Numbered from the stretch's first letter, positions 1 through 7,604 are shown. The stretch: 12,460 bases of DNA from CAYNYM01 sp049366815 (GCA_049366815.1 JBMNCO010000155.1:1-12460); one strand, 5' to 3'. Numbers and translations: made by a program. The notes: generated by a model not told the origin, from the letters alone.

Positions 1-1430
1 TCTTCTTTGACCGAGGTCTCGAATTTCAGCCCGTATTTCTCAATCTTGGCATGGAGTGTGGGCCTGGAGAGCCCCAGCAGTTTGGCCGCCTGGGAACGGT
101 TGCCTCCACTCTGGTTGAGGGCCTCACTGATGAGGACGGTGGCGAATTTGTCCATGGCCGTATCGAACCTGTTTTCCTGGTCTTTTGAACTCAGGATTTC
201 ATTGGCCCAGCGGCGGATAGCCTGCTCCGGGACCTCGCAACCGGCGGCAATGCCGGTTTGCTCACCGCTGATGGCCTGGGAAATGCCTTCAGGGCTGATA
301 GGCGCACCTCGGCTGAAGATCAGGGCCTTCTGGAGGGTGTTGGCAAGCTCCCGTACGTTGCCCGGCCAGGGATAGTGATCAAGCATGGCGCCGGCCTTTT
401 TGGTGATACCCGGATAGTCCATGCCCATTTCCGCGGCGTATCGTGAGATGAAATACTCCGTCAACAAAGGGATATCGCCGGGCCGTTCCCGAAGAGGGGG
501 CAAATGGATTGTCACGACCTTGAGGCGGTAGTACAAATCTTCTCGAAATCGCCCATCGGCAAGGGCCTGTTCCAGATTGCGGTTGGTTGCCGCGATAATC
601 CGCACATCCACGGGAAAGGTGTCCCGTCCCCCAAGGCGCTCGATGCTTTTTTCCTGAAGGAGTCTCAAGATCTTGGATTGGATGGTGAAGGGCATGTCCC
701 CGATCTCGTCCAGGAAGACCGTACCGCGGTTCGCCTGCTCGATCTTTCCGACGCGCCGATGGGCGGCCCCCGTGAATGCCCCTTTTTCATAACCGAACAA
801 TTCGCTTTCAAGCAGTGTCTCCGGAATGGCCACGCAGTTGATGACCAGGAAAGGCTTGCTCACCCGAAGGCTGTGCTGATAAACGGCCCTGGCCACCAGT
901 TCCTTTCCCGTTCCCGATTCCCCGCGGATCAGCACCGTGGCCTCGGTCGAGGAAACCCTGCCGATGGCCTTGTAGACATCCTGCATGGGCTTGCTCCGGC
1001 CGATGATGGCCTCCCCACCGGTCATCTTGTCGGGTGTGACGTTCATGTCCACGTGCGATCGCATGAAGCGGCAGGCCTCCAAGGCCTGCCCGATCACTGA
1101 GAGCATGTCAGGGACATCAAAGGGTTTGAGGAGATAGTCAAAGGCCCCCATTTTCGTGGCTTCAATGGCCGTCTCTGTGGTGCCGTAGGCGGTCATAATG
1201 ATGACCGGGAGCTTGGGTTCTATTTCGTTGATGACCTTGAAGGTCTCAAAACCGTTCATCCCTGGCAGACGCATGTCGAGAACCACAAGGTCCGGCACCT
1301 TTTCGCGGACCTTTTTCACACCCGCCTCCCCTGATGCGGCGCTTTCTACGCTGTAGCCTTCTTCAAGGAGAAGCTTTTCAAAACTCTTCCTCAGTTGATC
1401 ATCGTCATCAATGATCAGAATGGTTGGCAA
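1..1430 (-). CDS. NtrC-family sigma-54-dependent response regulator (3' end outside window)
   Basis: Cytoplasmic transcription activator that, once phosphorylated, would remodel sigma-54 RNA polymerase at -24/-12 promoters. The reading frame, read directly on the minus strand, shows a receiver domain (acidic cluster DDDD at 8-11, phospho-acceptor D52, conserved MTAY and KPF), then an AAA+ domain with Walker A GESGTGKE, the sigma-54 contact loop GAFTGA, Walker B VFLDE and the WPGNVREL motif. A Fis-type helix-turn-helix with SQAAKLLGLSRPTL follows. The frame is still open at base 1, after 476 codons, so only the extreme C-terminus is missing. The start is TTG at 1430, chosen because AAAGGAG lies 7 nt upstream and no in-frame ATG precedes the receiver domain. 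It begins 4 nt after the stop of the kinase gene, so the two are almost certainly co-transcribed partners. Targets are unknown. It belongs to the same broad family as the second regulator at 3910-5280 but is a distinct gene. Confidence 0.93.
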   Translation of the reverse strand, partial: MPTILIIDDDDQLRKSFEKLLLEEGYSVESAASGEAGVKKVREKVPDLVVLDMRLPGMNGFETFKVINEIEPKLPVIIMTAYGTTETAIEATKMGAFDYLLKPFDVPDMLSVIGQALEACRFMRSHVDMNVTPDKMTGGEAIIGRSKPMQDVYKAIGRVSSTEATVLIRGESGTGKELVARAVYQHSLRVSKPFLVINCVAIPETLLESELFGYEKGAFTGAAHRRVGKIEQANRGTVFLDEIGDMPFTIQSKILRLLQEKSIERLGGRDTFPVDVRIIAATNRNLEQALADGRFREDLYYRLKVVTIHLPPLRERPGDIPLLTEYFISRYAAEMGMDYPGITKKAGAMLDHYPWPGNVRELANTLQKALIFSRGAPISPEGISQAISGEQTGIAAGCEVPEQAIRRWANEILSSKDQENRFDTAMDKFATVLISEALNQSGGNRSQAAKLLGLSRPTLHAKIEKYGLKFETSVKE

Positions 1431-1434
1431 TGTT

Positions 1435-2898
1435 TTACTCCTTTACCGGGAGAGTGATCTCAAAAGTGGCCCCTTGATCCCTGGATATCAAGTCCAGCGT
1501 ACCCCCGTGTTCCTCAATAATGCGGGTGGTGATGCTGAGTCCCAGACCCGAGCCCTCCTCCTTGGTGGTGAAAAAGGGCAGAAAAACGTCTTTTGCATTT
1601 TCCTCCGGGATGCCCGGCCCTGTGTCGCTCAGACGAATCACGACCGAGGGTCTGGCGGGGTCGCTCTGAGATTCCTCCTCCTCGATGAATATGGTGCCTC
1701 CCGTCCCCTTCATGGCCTCGCAGGCGTTTTCAATCAGATTGGCCAGCGCCTCCTTGAGCTGCTCCGGGTCCGCCTGGACCTCGGGGAGAGGTTCATGTCG
1801 GTGAACTTCGATAACCACGTCATAGGATTCAAGTCGATACCGCAGCAATTGGATGACCATGTCCACGACCTCCGACGGACTTATCCTCTGCATCTTGAGC
1901 TTGGGCGGTCGCGAAAATTCGAGGAAATTTTGGACGATGGTATCTGTATGGTTGATCTCTTCAGAAATGACATCGAAGTCTTCTTTCTGGTCCGAGGTCA
2001 GTTCCAGGGTCCGGCTGAGGGAAAAGAGACGCATTTTTACTGATGTCAGGGGATTTCGAACGCTGTGTGCCATACCGGCGGCCAATTTGCCGACCATGGC
2101 CATCTTTTCGGCCTGAAGAAGATGCTCCCGGCTTTTTTCGAGTTCTATATGGGTATGATCCACGTCTTCGAGAAGACCCCGGACACTTCGACGGAGGGCC
2201 TTCACGTCGTCATCGGAGTGTCCCAGCCCCGCCTCCCTGTCCGCCTCCAGGGCCAGGCGTCTGACCGGCCCGAGAATATTGTTCACGAGGACAAAGGCCA
2301 GGAGGACCGCCAGAAACAGGACGATAAGGATGGCCGTTCCCGCAATAATCCTGAGTTTCCGGGCCTGTTGCTGGCTCTGGTCCCTGACCTCCATAATTCG
2401 GCCTTTATAAAAGTCCCGGTAGTCTCTGCAATATTCCAGGATCCTGAAATAGGAATCACGGGCATCTTTGTGAATCTCTAAGGCAAGCTCCCCTTGCCCT
2501 TTCTTGTAGAGGTCGATGACCTGATCCTGGAGATGGATGTAATTCGCATAGTCCGATTCTATTTTTTCAATAAAGTCCTTTTTCCCGATAGATTCCGTGA
2601 AAGACCGGGCCTCATCAAGCCTCTGCCTGGTGATCTGGCGATATTCTCCCAATGCCTTTAACCAGTCAGGGTCCCCGTCCTGGTAATAATACGAGACAAA
2701 TCCCTTCTGGTAGGAAAGTGAAGACTCCAGGGAATCAGCCGCCTGGAAGGCGGCGATGTTTTGATCTATGAGATAACTCAGAAGACCTTCCATGCGGTAG
2801 GTATACCAAACCATGATCAGGCCGCCGAGCAAGGTGATTAGCACCATGACGGTGAGAACCGCATAAATTCGAACGCGAAGGTTGATTGGATTCCACAT
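1435..2898 (-). CDS. Membrane sensor histidine kinase, NtrB/HAMP type
   Basis: Inner-membrane sensor kinase of 487 aa, presumed to phosphorylate the regulator encoded 4 nt downstream. Seen in order: TM1 at about 10-33, a largely helical extracytoplasmic domain at about 35-183 (four-helix-bundle type, rich in charged and aromatic residues), TM2 at about 184-206, a HAMP linker, a HisKA dimerisation helix with His278, and a HATPase domain with N box NLIENACEAM, DTGPGIP and GSGLGL. The phospho-acceptor motif reads H-S-V-R-N-P-L: serine replaces the usual acidic residue after the histidine. All ATP-binding motifs are intact, so I expect an active kinase. The ATG at 2898 is preceded by a modest GGAAG. 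A sigma-70 promoter at 3096-3124 probably drives this operon through a leader of roughly 190 nt. The ligand cannot be told from sequence. Confidence 0.92.
   Translation of the reverse strand: MWNPINLRVRIYAVLTVMVLITLLGGLIMVWYTYRMEGLLSYLIDQNIAAFQAADSLESSLSYQKGFVSYYYQDGDPDWLKALGEYRQITRQRLDEARSFTESIGKKDFIEKIESDYANYIHLQDQVIDLYKKGQGELALEIHKDARDSYFRILEYCRDYRDFYKGRIMEVRDQSQQQARKLRIIAGTAILIVLFLAVLLAFVLVNNILGPVRRLALEADREAGLGHSDDDVKALRRSVRGLLEDVDHTHIELEKSREHLLQAEKMAMVGKLAAGMAHSVRNPLTSVKMRLFSLSRTLELTSDQKEDFDVISEEINHTDTIVQNFLEFSRPPKLKMQRISPSEVVDMVIQLLRYRLESYDVVIEVHRHEPLPEVQADPEQLKEALANLIENACEAMKGTGGTIFIEEEESQSDPARPSVVIRLSDTGPGIPEENAKDVFLPFFTTKEEGSGLGLSITTRIIEEHGGTLDLISRDQGATFEITLPVKE
1438..1444 (-). promoter_or_regulatory. 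Shine-Dalgarno for the TTG-started response regulator
   Basis: AAAGGAG on the minus strand, 7 nt before the TTG at 1430 and overlapping the last codons and stop of the kinase gene. It decides the start of the regulator gene and implies translational coupling to the kinase. Confidence 0.7.
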
Positions 2899-3254
2899 GC
2901 GTTGCTTCCATTAGGTCGGGAATGCAAGGCCTTATGACACCCCTGTCGTCTCAAGGCCGTCATGATCCTCTGTGCAGGATCCCCTTTCAAATACGGTTAT
3001 CCTATTTTACATGTCAGACTGAAACAACAGACCGCGCAATGACCAGACCCCATTGTCAAAGTAAGGGCCCTTCCGAACCGACTTTCCAACCGGCTACTAT
3101 AATGTTTCAATTTTATATTGTCAAAAGGCTCGCCGCTTTCTTCCCAAGAATTCCGGCACCATGCCCCGCCGGTCTCAAACTGCGGGTCTCGTCACGATCC
3201 AAATCTGCCGATGTTCACATCATGACTCCCCTTTCAGACGGCAGGCCGCCTGGT
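2899..3254. other. Intergenic region upstream of the kinase operon
   Basis: 356 bp between the CBS protein gene and the kinase gene. I see a strong sigma-70 promoter on the minus strand (3096-3124), then an untranslated leader of about 190 nt with no clear hairpin-plus-U-tract attenuator. The part nearest the CBS gene (3125-3254) has a small CCGGC/GCCGG inverted repeat but no T-run, so I see no convincing terminator. No small gene with a good ribosome binding site was found. Confidence 0.6.
3096..3124 (-). promoter_or_regulatory. Sigma-70-type promoter for the kinase/regulator operon
   Basis: On the minus strand TTGACA (3119-3124) is followed after exactly 17 nt by TATAGT (3096-3101), with an A/T-rich spacer. 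The -35 is a perfect consensus and the -10 matches TATAAT at five of six positions. Transcription would start near 3089, giving a leader of about 190 nt before the kinase ATG at 2898. Identification is from sequence alone. Confidence 0.7.
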
Positions 3255-3812
3255 TCAAAGGCCGCAAAGCTTGATGGCGTCGCAGATCTCCTTGAATACA
3301 TCCGTGAGCCTGAGGATTCCTACAATCTCTTTTTCCCTTGTAACAAGCAGCGACTGGTGGTGCCCCATGATCAACTGGTGGAGGGCTTCACCGAGTGAGG
3401 CCTCCTCTTCGACAAATTCTCCTTCAGTCGGAGTATACATGATATTTTTCACCTTCAGTTCAAAGGCCTTTTTGCAGATATCCTCCAAGGGCTTGTCCCA
3501 GAGTTCATAGTGGGTCAACATGGATTTCAGAAAACTTCTCGTAAAACCGCCCCAACGGCTCAGATACTTGGAATCGGAAATTTCCCCGTATTTGGGCTCA
3601 AGTGCACCAAGGATATCGAGCTGGCTGAGTTTTCCCACGATCTTCCTGTCTTTGTTATAGACCAGGACCGCCCTGTGCCGGTATCGGCTCTGATCAAATT
3701 CTTTCTGAGCCTTTTCCAGGGCTTGAACCGCTCCATAGATTGTTGCATCTTCTGATACAGTGGCGTATTCCGCCAAAGGTACCATCAACTCTTTGACATT
3801 TCTCCGTTTCAT
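3255..3812 (-). CDS. Two-CBS-domain protein
   Basis: Soluble protein of 185 aa made almost entirely of two CBS domains (about residues 8-75, with HRAVLVYNKDRKIVG, and about 112-180, with HHQSLLVTREKEIVGILRLTDVF), joined by a linker rich in aromatic and charged residues. A CBS pair normally binds adenine nucleotides and works as an energy or ligand sensor; no catalytic or DNA-binding domain is attached. The start at 3812 is chosen because GGGGAGG lies 6 nt upstream. An upstream in-frame start at 3884 would add 24 residues that look like translated leader. The gene starts 97 nt after the stop of the zraR-like gene on the same strand with no strong terminator between, so read-through from zraSR is possible. 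Its function is unknown; a link to either neighbouring two-component system is only suggested by position. Confidence 0.88.
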   Translation of the reverse strand: MKRRNVKELMVPLAEYATVSEDATIYGAVQALEKAQKEFDQSRYRHRAVLVYNKDRKIVGKLSQLDILGALEPKYGEISDSKYLSRWGGFTRSFLKSMLTHYELWDKPLEDICKKAFELKVKNIMYTPTEGEFVEEEASLGEALHQLIMGHHQSLLVTREKEIVGILRLTDVFKEICDAIKLCGL

Positions 3813-3818
3813 TGCACA

Positions 3819-3825
3819 CCTCCCC
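3819..3825 (-). promoter_or_regulatory. Shine-Dalgarno that fixes the CBS protein start
   Basis: GGGGAGG on the minus strand, 6 nt before the ATG at 3812. It argues for a 185-residue product rather than the 209-residue version starting at 3884, which has no comparable site. Confidence 0.75.
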
Positions 3826-3909
3826 AAAAAAAGGTTGACGCCCGGCCGCAAGGCCGTTCCATGTCGCCACAGGGCCGTGGTCAAAGAAGAAAACGAATCC
3901 CCTTTTTAT

Positions 3910-5280
3910 TCACGGTATCACACCGTATTTTTTTAGTTTTTTGTGCAGGGTCTTCCTGGTGATCCCTAGACGCCGTGCCGCCTCACTCTTGTTGCCGCGG
4001 ACCATCTCCAGGGTCTTGAGGATCGTTGCCCTTTGCACCTCGTCAAGAGGGAGATCGCCTGTCAGGGTCTTTCCAACACCGGATGATTCCACCGATTCGT
4101 TTTCTTTCAGGATGAGTGGAAAGTCTTCCTCGGCCAGGTATTCCAATCTTGAGAGGACCACCCCCCTTTCCACGGCGTTCATGAGCTCCCGGACATTTCC
4201 TGGCCAGTCGTACCGAATAAGCCGGTCCATGGCCTGGGGGGTGAAGCCTTTGATCACCTTATTGTTTTTCTTTGAAAAATCTTCGAGAAAATGCTGGGCA
4301 AGAAGGGGGATGTCTTCTCTTCTTTCCCTTAGGGGGGGGATCAAAAGGTTGACCACATTCAACCGATAAAAGAGGTCCTCCCGAAATCTCCCCACCTCGA
4401 TTTCCCTGAGGAGTTCCTTATTCGTCGCGGCGATCACCCTGACATCCGCACGGACGACCTCCTCTCCCCCGACCCGCGTCAGCTCTCTTTCCTGAAGGAC
4501 CCGAAGTAATTTGACCTGCATGGAAAGGGAGGTCTCACTGATTTCATCCAGGAACAGGGTCCCCTCGTGGGCCTGTACAAAACGGCCTTCCTTTCTCCGA
4601 TGGGCCCCGGTAAAGGCCCCCTTTTCGTGACCGAAAAGTTCGGATTCCAGCAGGGTCTCCGCGATGGCCGCACAATTGATCTTCACAAAGGGCCCATCTC
4701 TTCTCGGGCTGTTGAAATGAATGGCCCCGGCGATCATTTCCTTGCCGGTCCCGGAATCTCCACTGATGAGCACAGTGGCCTCGGTGGGGGCTACCTGAGC
4801 CACGGTTTCCAGGAGTTGAACCATGGCAGGGCTTCGCCCGATGATGTTGCGCCGATCAAAGTGGGCCCCAAGACTTTCCCTCAGGATGCGGTTCTCCTCC
4901 CTGAGATGGGTGTGGTCCATGGCCCTTTCCATGGCGAGCCGGAGTTCATCGAAATCGAGTGGCTTTGTAAGGTAGTCATAGGCCCCGTTCTTCAAGGCCT
5001 CGAGGGCGGTTTCCACGGAGGAATAAGCGGTCATGATAATGACGGGAATGGCGGGATTAAAGGCCTTGATCTCCTTGAGGGCCTCAAGACCCGAGACCTT
5101 GATCATCCGGATATCCATGAGGATCAGATCAAAGACCTTTTCCCTGGTCAGTTCGATGGCCCGGGACCCGTCGTCCGCATCGCATACCCCGTAACCCCAG
5201 CCTCCCAGCAGGGTTTTCAGCATGGTGCGATGGGCGGCGTCGTCATCAACGATCAGAATAGTAATTTTCTTTGTCATCAT
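3910..5280 (-). CDS. zraR: ZraR/HydG-like sigma-54-dependent response regulator
   Basis: Cytoplasmic bacterial enhancer-binding protein, the probable output of the ZraS-like kinase. Domains in 456 aa: receiver (DDD at 12-14, phospho-acceptor D56, T84, K106), AAA+ with Walker A GDSGTGKE (174-181), GAFTGA (221-226), Walker B LFLDE (242-246) and WPGNVREL, then a Fis-type helix-turn-helix over the last 40 or so residues (NKSEAARRLGITRKTL). Length matches ZraR of enterobacteria (about 440 aa). The start is uncertain: tandem ATGs at 5280 and 5277 and another ATG at 5289 are all possible, with only a weak GGGAAAG/GAGAGGA upstream. I reject the 27-residue extension from 5361 because it is translated from the repeat element at 5304-5472. 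Its gap from zraS is 315 bp and carries that repeat, unlike the tight zraSR arrangement of E. coli. The symbol is by family resemblance and context. Confidence 0.87.
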   Translation of the reverse strand: MMTKKITILIVDDDAAHRTMLKTLLGGWGYGVCDADDGSRAIELTREKVFDLILMDIRMIKVSGLEALKEIKAFNPAIPVIIMTAYSSVETALEALKNGAYDYLTKPLDFDELRLAMERAMDHTHLREENRILRESLGAHFDRRNIIGRSPAMVQLLETVAQVAPTEATVLISGDSGTGKEMIAGAIHFNSPRRDGPFVKINCAAIAETLLESELFGHEKGAFTGAHRRKEGRFVQAHEGTLFLDEISETSLSMQVKLLRVLQERELTRVGGEEVVRADVRVIAATNKELLREIEVGRFREDLFYRLNVVNLLIPPLRERREDIPLLAQHFLEDFSKKNNKVIKGFTPQAMDRLIRYDWPGNVRELMNAVERGVVLSRLEYLAEEDFPLILKENESVESSGVGKTLTGDLPLDEVQRATILKTLEMVRGNKSEAARRLGITRKTLHKKLKKYGVIP

Positions 5281-5595
5281 TCCTCTCATTCTTTCCCAAA
5301 ATGGAATTTGCCGCTCCAAGCAGGGGAAGGCATGTTCTCTTCGCTGCGCTCCCTCCGCCATCCGTGGCTTCGGTCGCTGCGGGATTTTGGCCCTTCATCT
5401 GTCCTGATTCAGGGCCAAAATATCCCGCCCCAGGCGGGACTCCGAGAAAACACCTCCCCCTGCTTTCCGCTGTCTAGGCAGCAACGTCAAAAGCAAAGAT
5501 CGGTATTTTGCATCGCCGGGTGGCAGGTCCGCCGGTTTCGAATAAATGACCAAATGCACAATTCGATCTCAGGCGATCCGGTCATGGGCGATTGC
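5281..5595. other. zraS-zraR intercistronic gap carrying a structured repeat
   Basis: 315 bp with no gene on either strand that I would defend. The zraR-proximal part is repeat copy A (5304-5472). The rest, 5473-5595, is unique sequence in which I see no -24/-12 or good sigma-70 promoter facing zraR. If zraS and zraR are one transcript, this stretch is part of the mRNA. Confidence 0.6.
5304..5472 (+). repeat. Structured intergenic repeat, copy A
   Basis: 169 bp aligning end to end with copy B at 8391-8559. The core 5371-5450 (80 nt) is identical in the two copies. It contains a 16-bp stem with a 2-nt bulge (GCGGGATTTTGGCCCT at 5379-5394 against 5411-5428), then a 7-bp hairpin TCCCGCC-CCA-GGCGGGA (5423-5439) that overlaps the right arm, so the two folds exclude each other. 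A small hairpin GCCA-TCCG-TGGC lies at 5357-5368. Open frames across it share the same translated segment with copy B because the DNA is repeated, not because it codes. It lies antisense to zraS and zraR and ends about 24 bp before the zraR start. No transposase or target-site duplication was recognised. Confidence 0.85.
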
Positions 5596-7392
5596 CTACT
5601 GATCATAGAATAGCTTTGCGCCGTCATCATGCAGGTCCATGGGCAGCAGGATCGTCACCTTCGTCCCATGTTCCACCTCGCTTTCAACCCTGACCTCTCC
5701 CCCGTGGGATTCGATGATTTTATGGACGATGGCCAGTCCGAGGCCCGTGCCAGACTGCCTGGTCGTGAAATAGGGATCGAAGATATGGGCCAGGTCTTCC
5801 TTTGCGATACCAATGCCCGTATCCGAGACACTCAGCCTGGCCCTCTTCCCATCATCCTCCAGGCCGAGCCCGATTGAAAGGGTTCCTCCCTCTTCCATGG
5901 CCTCTATCGCGTTCAGGTAGAGGTTGAGGAGGACCTGGTTGAACCGGTCAGGATCAAGGGGAATTTCTCTCAATTGCGGTGAGAGGTCTGCCCTGATGCG
6001 GATGCCCTTGGAAGCGGCCTGTTTTTCGATCATCTTGAGGGAGTACTGGATCACCTTATGGATCGGGGTCATGCGTTTCTGAATGTTCACAGGACGCGCC
6101 AGTTCCAGGAGTTGATTGATCACCCGATTCAGTCTGTCCACCTCCTGGATCATGACCGTCGCCGTGGCCTGGTCCTCGGGATTTTCCCTGTATCGGTCCC
6201 TGAAATAGGTGGCAAACCCCTTGATGGAACTCAGGGGATTCCGGATCTCATGGGCGATTCCCGCCGCCAGTCTTCCCAGAGATGCCAGGCGTCGGCTTCT
6301 CTCGACCTCTTTTTTGAGGTGTTGGACCTCTGTGAGGTCCCTGAAGAGGATGATATGTCCCCAGAACATGCCTTCATCACTGACCAAGAGAGAAACGCTC
6401 ACATCCAGAGGAACTGTAAGACCGTCAGCAATAAGACAGTCCATCTCCACTTCCAGGACCTTTTCGCTCCCTTTCACTTGTGAAAGGAGAGACAACAAGG
6501 ATTGAGGCAACACCTCATCGGCCTTCTGTTCGAGCGCATGACCGGCGGAAATATGGAGCACGGACTCGGCCGCCTGATTGAAGGAGGCGATCCTCCGGTC
6601 CGCGCCGATTGCCACCAGACCGATGGGCATGTTTTCCACCACATTATCGGAAAAGGCCATGATCCTCGTCAGGGAGGTCTTGGTTGACCGGTAGGCCTGG
6701 GCAAGAAAGAGCGTCACCATTCCTCCGAAGCCGATCAGAAGGAGGATAACGGCCATGAGTACGGTGTGCCATGTGTCTTCACGCCTTGCCTCTTCCAGGG
6801 CGGCCATGTCCATGCCCACAAAGATGATTTGCCTGGTTTCCTCCAGCTGGGTCTCCGGAGGGGGAAGATCATGCGGCCGTCGCTGTGGTATCGAGCCCCG
6901 TTTGATCCGGGAAGGAATGAAAGTCGGGGAAAATCGCCGAAAGACCTCGAAGGTGGCGGGATCGCCCGGCCGGTCGACCACCTGGCGCCAGGAAAGGGTC
7001 TGTGATCGATAGATATCTCCCAGATCCAGATCCCGGCCGTAGGTATCGCCGATTTTGGAGAAGTCGTTGTGGGCCAGGATCGTGCCGTGGATGTCCGTCA
7101 CGATCAGATGCACGATATCGGGTTGCTGGGCCGTCTCAGTGAGGAGTTTTTGTAGTTGAAAACCGCCTCCCCGCATGCCCATCATGCCCATCATGCCTGT
7201 CCTTGTCCCCGCCTCAAAGGACCTGATCAGCGCGGCCCCCTTTTCAAGCAAGAGGAGAACCATCTGTTCCTTCTGCTTGCTGATATTCTGGACGGTCCAG
7301 AAGACAAAAATGGGTACAAGGATGCTCACAGCGCCCAGGATGATCCAGGATGGGATTCCGACCCACGATTTTTTTTTCATGGCCTCTGACAT
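5596..7392 (-). CDS. zraS: ZraS/HydH-like sensor histidine kinase with PAS domain
   Basis: Inner-membrane sensor kinase that should phosphorylate ZraR in response to metal or envelope stress. In 598 aa: TM1 at about 14-36; periplasmic sensor at 37-208 with the ZraS-like stretch LLEKGAALIRSFEAGTRTG leading into a Met-rich segment GMMGMMGMRGGG (66-77); TM2 at about 209-231; a PAS domain at about 246-355; HisKA with His381 in AAGIAHEIRNPLSSIKG; HATPase with N box NLYLNA, DTGIG and GTGLGL. The match to E. coli ZraS (recalled) is clear in the sensor and kinase parts; the PAS domain is extra. The frame runs open up to an ATG at 7470, but a -24/-12 promoter at 7419-7433 would place the transcript start near 7407. 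I therefore favour ATG 7392 or 7380; neither has a good Shine-Dalgarno. It is divergent from zraP. Confidence 0.88.
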   Translation of the reverse strand: MSEAMKKKSWVGIPSWIILGAVSILVPIFVFWTVQNISKQKEQMVLLLLEKGAALIRSFEAGTRTGMMGMMGMRGGGFQLQKLLTETAQQPDIVHLIVTDIHGTILAHNDFSKIGDTYGRDLDLGDIYRSQTLSWRQVVDRPGDPATFEVFRRFSPTFIPSRIKRGSIPQRRPHDLPPPETQLEETRQIIFVGMDMAALEEARREDTWHTVLMAVILLLIGFGGMVTLFLAQAYRSTKTSLTRIMAFSDNVVENMPIGLVAIGADRRIASFNQAAESVLHISAGHALEQKADEVLPQSLLSLLSQVKGSEKVLEVEMDCLIADGLTVPLDVSVSLLVSDEGMFWGHIILFRDLTEVQHLKKEVERSRRLASLGRLAAGIAHEIRNPLSSIKGFATYFRDRYRENPEDQATATVMIQEVDRLNRVINQLLELARPVNIQKRMTPIHKVIQYSLKMIEKQAASKGIRIRADLSPQLREIPLDPDRFNQVLLNLYLNAIEAMEEGGTLSIGLGLEDDGKRARLSVSDTGIGIAKEDLAHIFDPYFTTRQSGTGLGLAIVHKIIESHGGEVRVESEVEHGTKVTILLPMDLHDDGAKLFYDQ

Positions 7393-7418
7393 TTTGTTGC
7401 ACCAATTCATCGTGTAAA

Positions 7419-7433
7419 GCCAAAATCGTGCCA
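7419..7433 (-). promoter_or_regulatory. Sigma-54 (-24/-12) promoter for zraS
   Basis: Minus-strand TGGCAC (7428-7433), 5 nt, then TGGC (7419-7422). The invariant GG and GC dinucleotides are separated by exactly 10 nt; the -12 box differs from TTGC at one non-invariant base. The predicted start is near 7407, just upstream of the favoured zraS ATG. Confidence 0.65.
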
Positions 7434-7587
7434 AGTTGATCGCGCTGAGGCCACAAAAGACATCCCGCATGGCCTGAGTTCAGAAGGACAAGCGTCCACT
7501 GGCCATTTCGGGCGTCTCTGGGGTTCCCTCAGCTCCCTTTTTGCGGGGATATCAGGGATATTCACCTGCTAAAGAGGTGCTGATTCT

Positions 7588-7602
7588 GGGTACTTTTTAC
7601 CC
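7588..7602. promoter_or_regulatory. Candidate activator (ZraR-like) upstream site 1
   Basis: Perfect palindrome arms GGGTA-CTTTT-TACCC. It lies about 130 bp from the zraP -24 element and about 155 bp from the zraS -24 element, the distance at which enhancer-binding proteins usually act. Binding by ZraR is inferred from location only. Confidence 0.45.
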
Positions 7603-7604
7603 GC

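Noticed and set aside
504..1100. Plus-strand open frame opposite the first response regulator
   Set aside because: The minus-strand frame shows Walker A, GAFTGA and Walker B over the same bases; the plus frame is a mirror of these.
3129..3144. GG-N10-GC spaced pair on the minus strand (TGGGAA..CGGC) as a sigma-54 promoter
   Set aside because: It matches the -24/-12 consensus poorly apart from the invariant dinucleotides, and a much better sigma-70 promoter lies just downstream.
3828..3870. CGGCC/GGCCG inverted repeat followed by seven T residues between zraR and the CBS gene (minus strand)
   Set aside because: The stem is only 5 bp and the T-run begins about 10 nt after it, right before the CBS Shine-Dalgarno. 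It is too weak to call a terminator.
4567..5613. Long plus-strand open frame (348 codons) opposite zraR
   Set aside because: It is antisense to a gene with full domain motifs, low in recognisable protein features and runs into the repeat element. It is a by-product of codon bias in the real gene.
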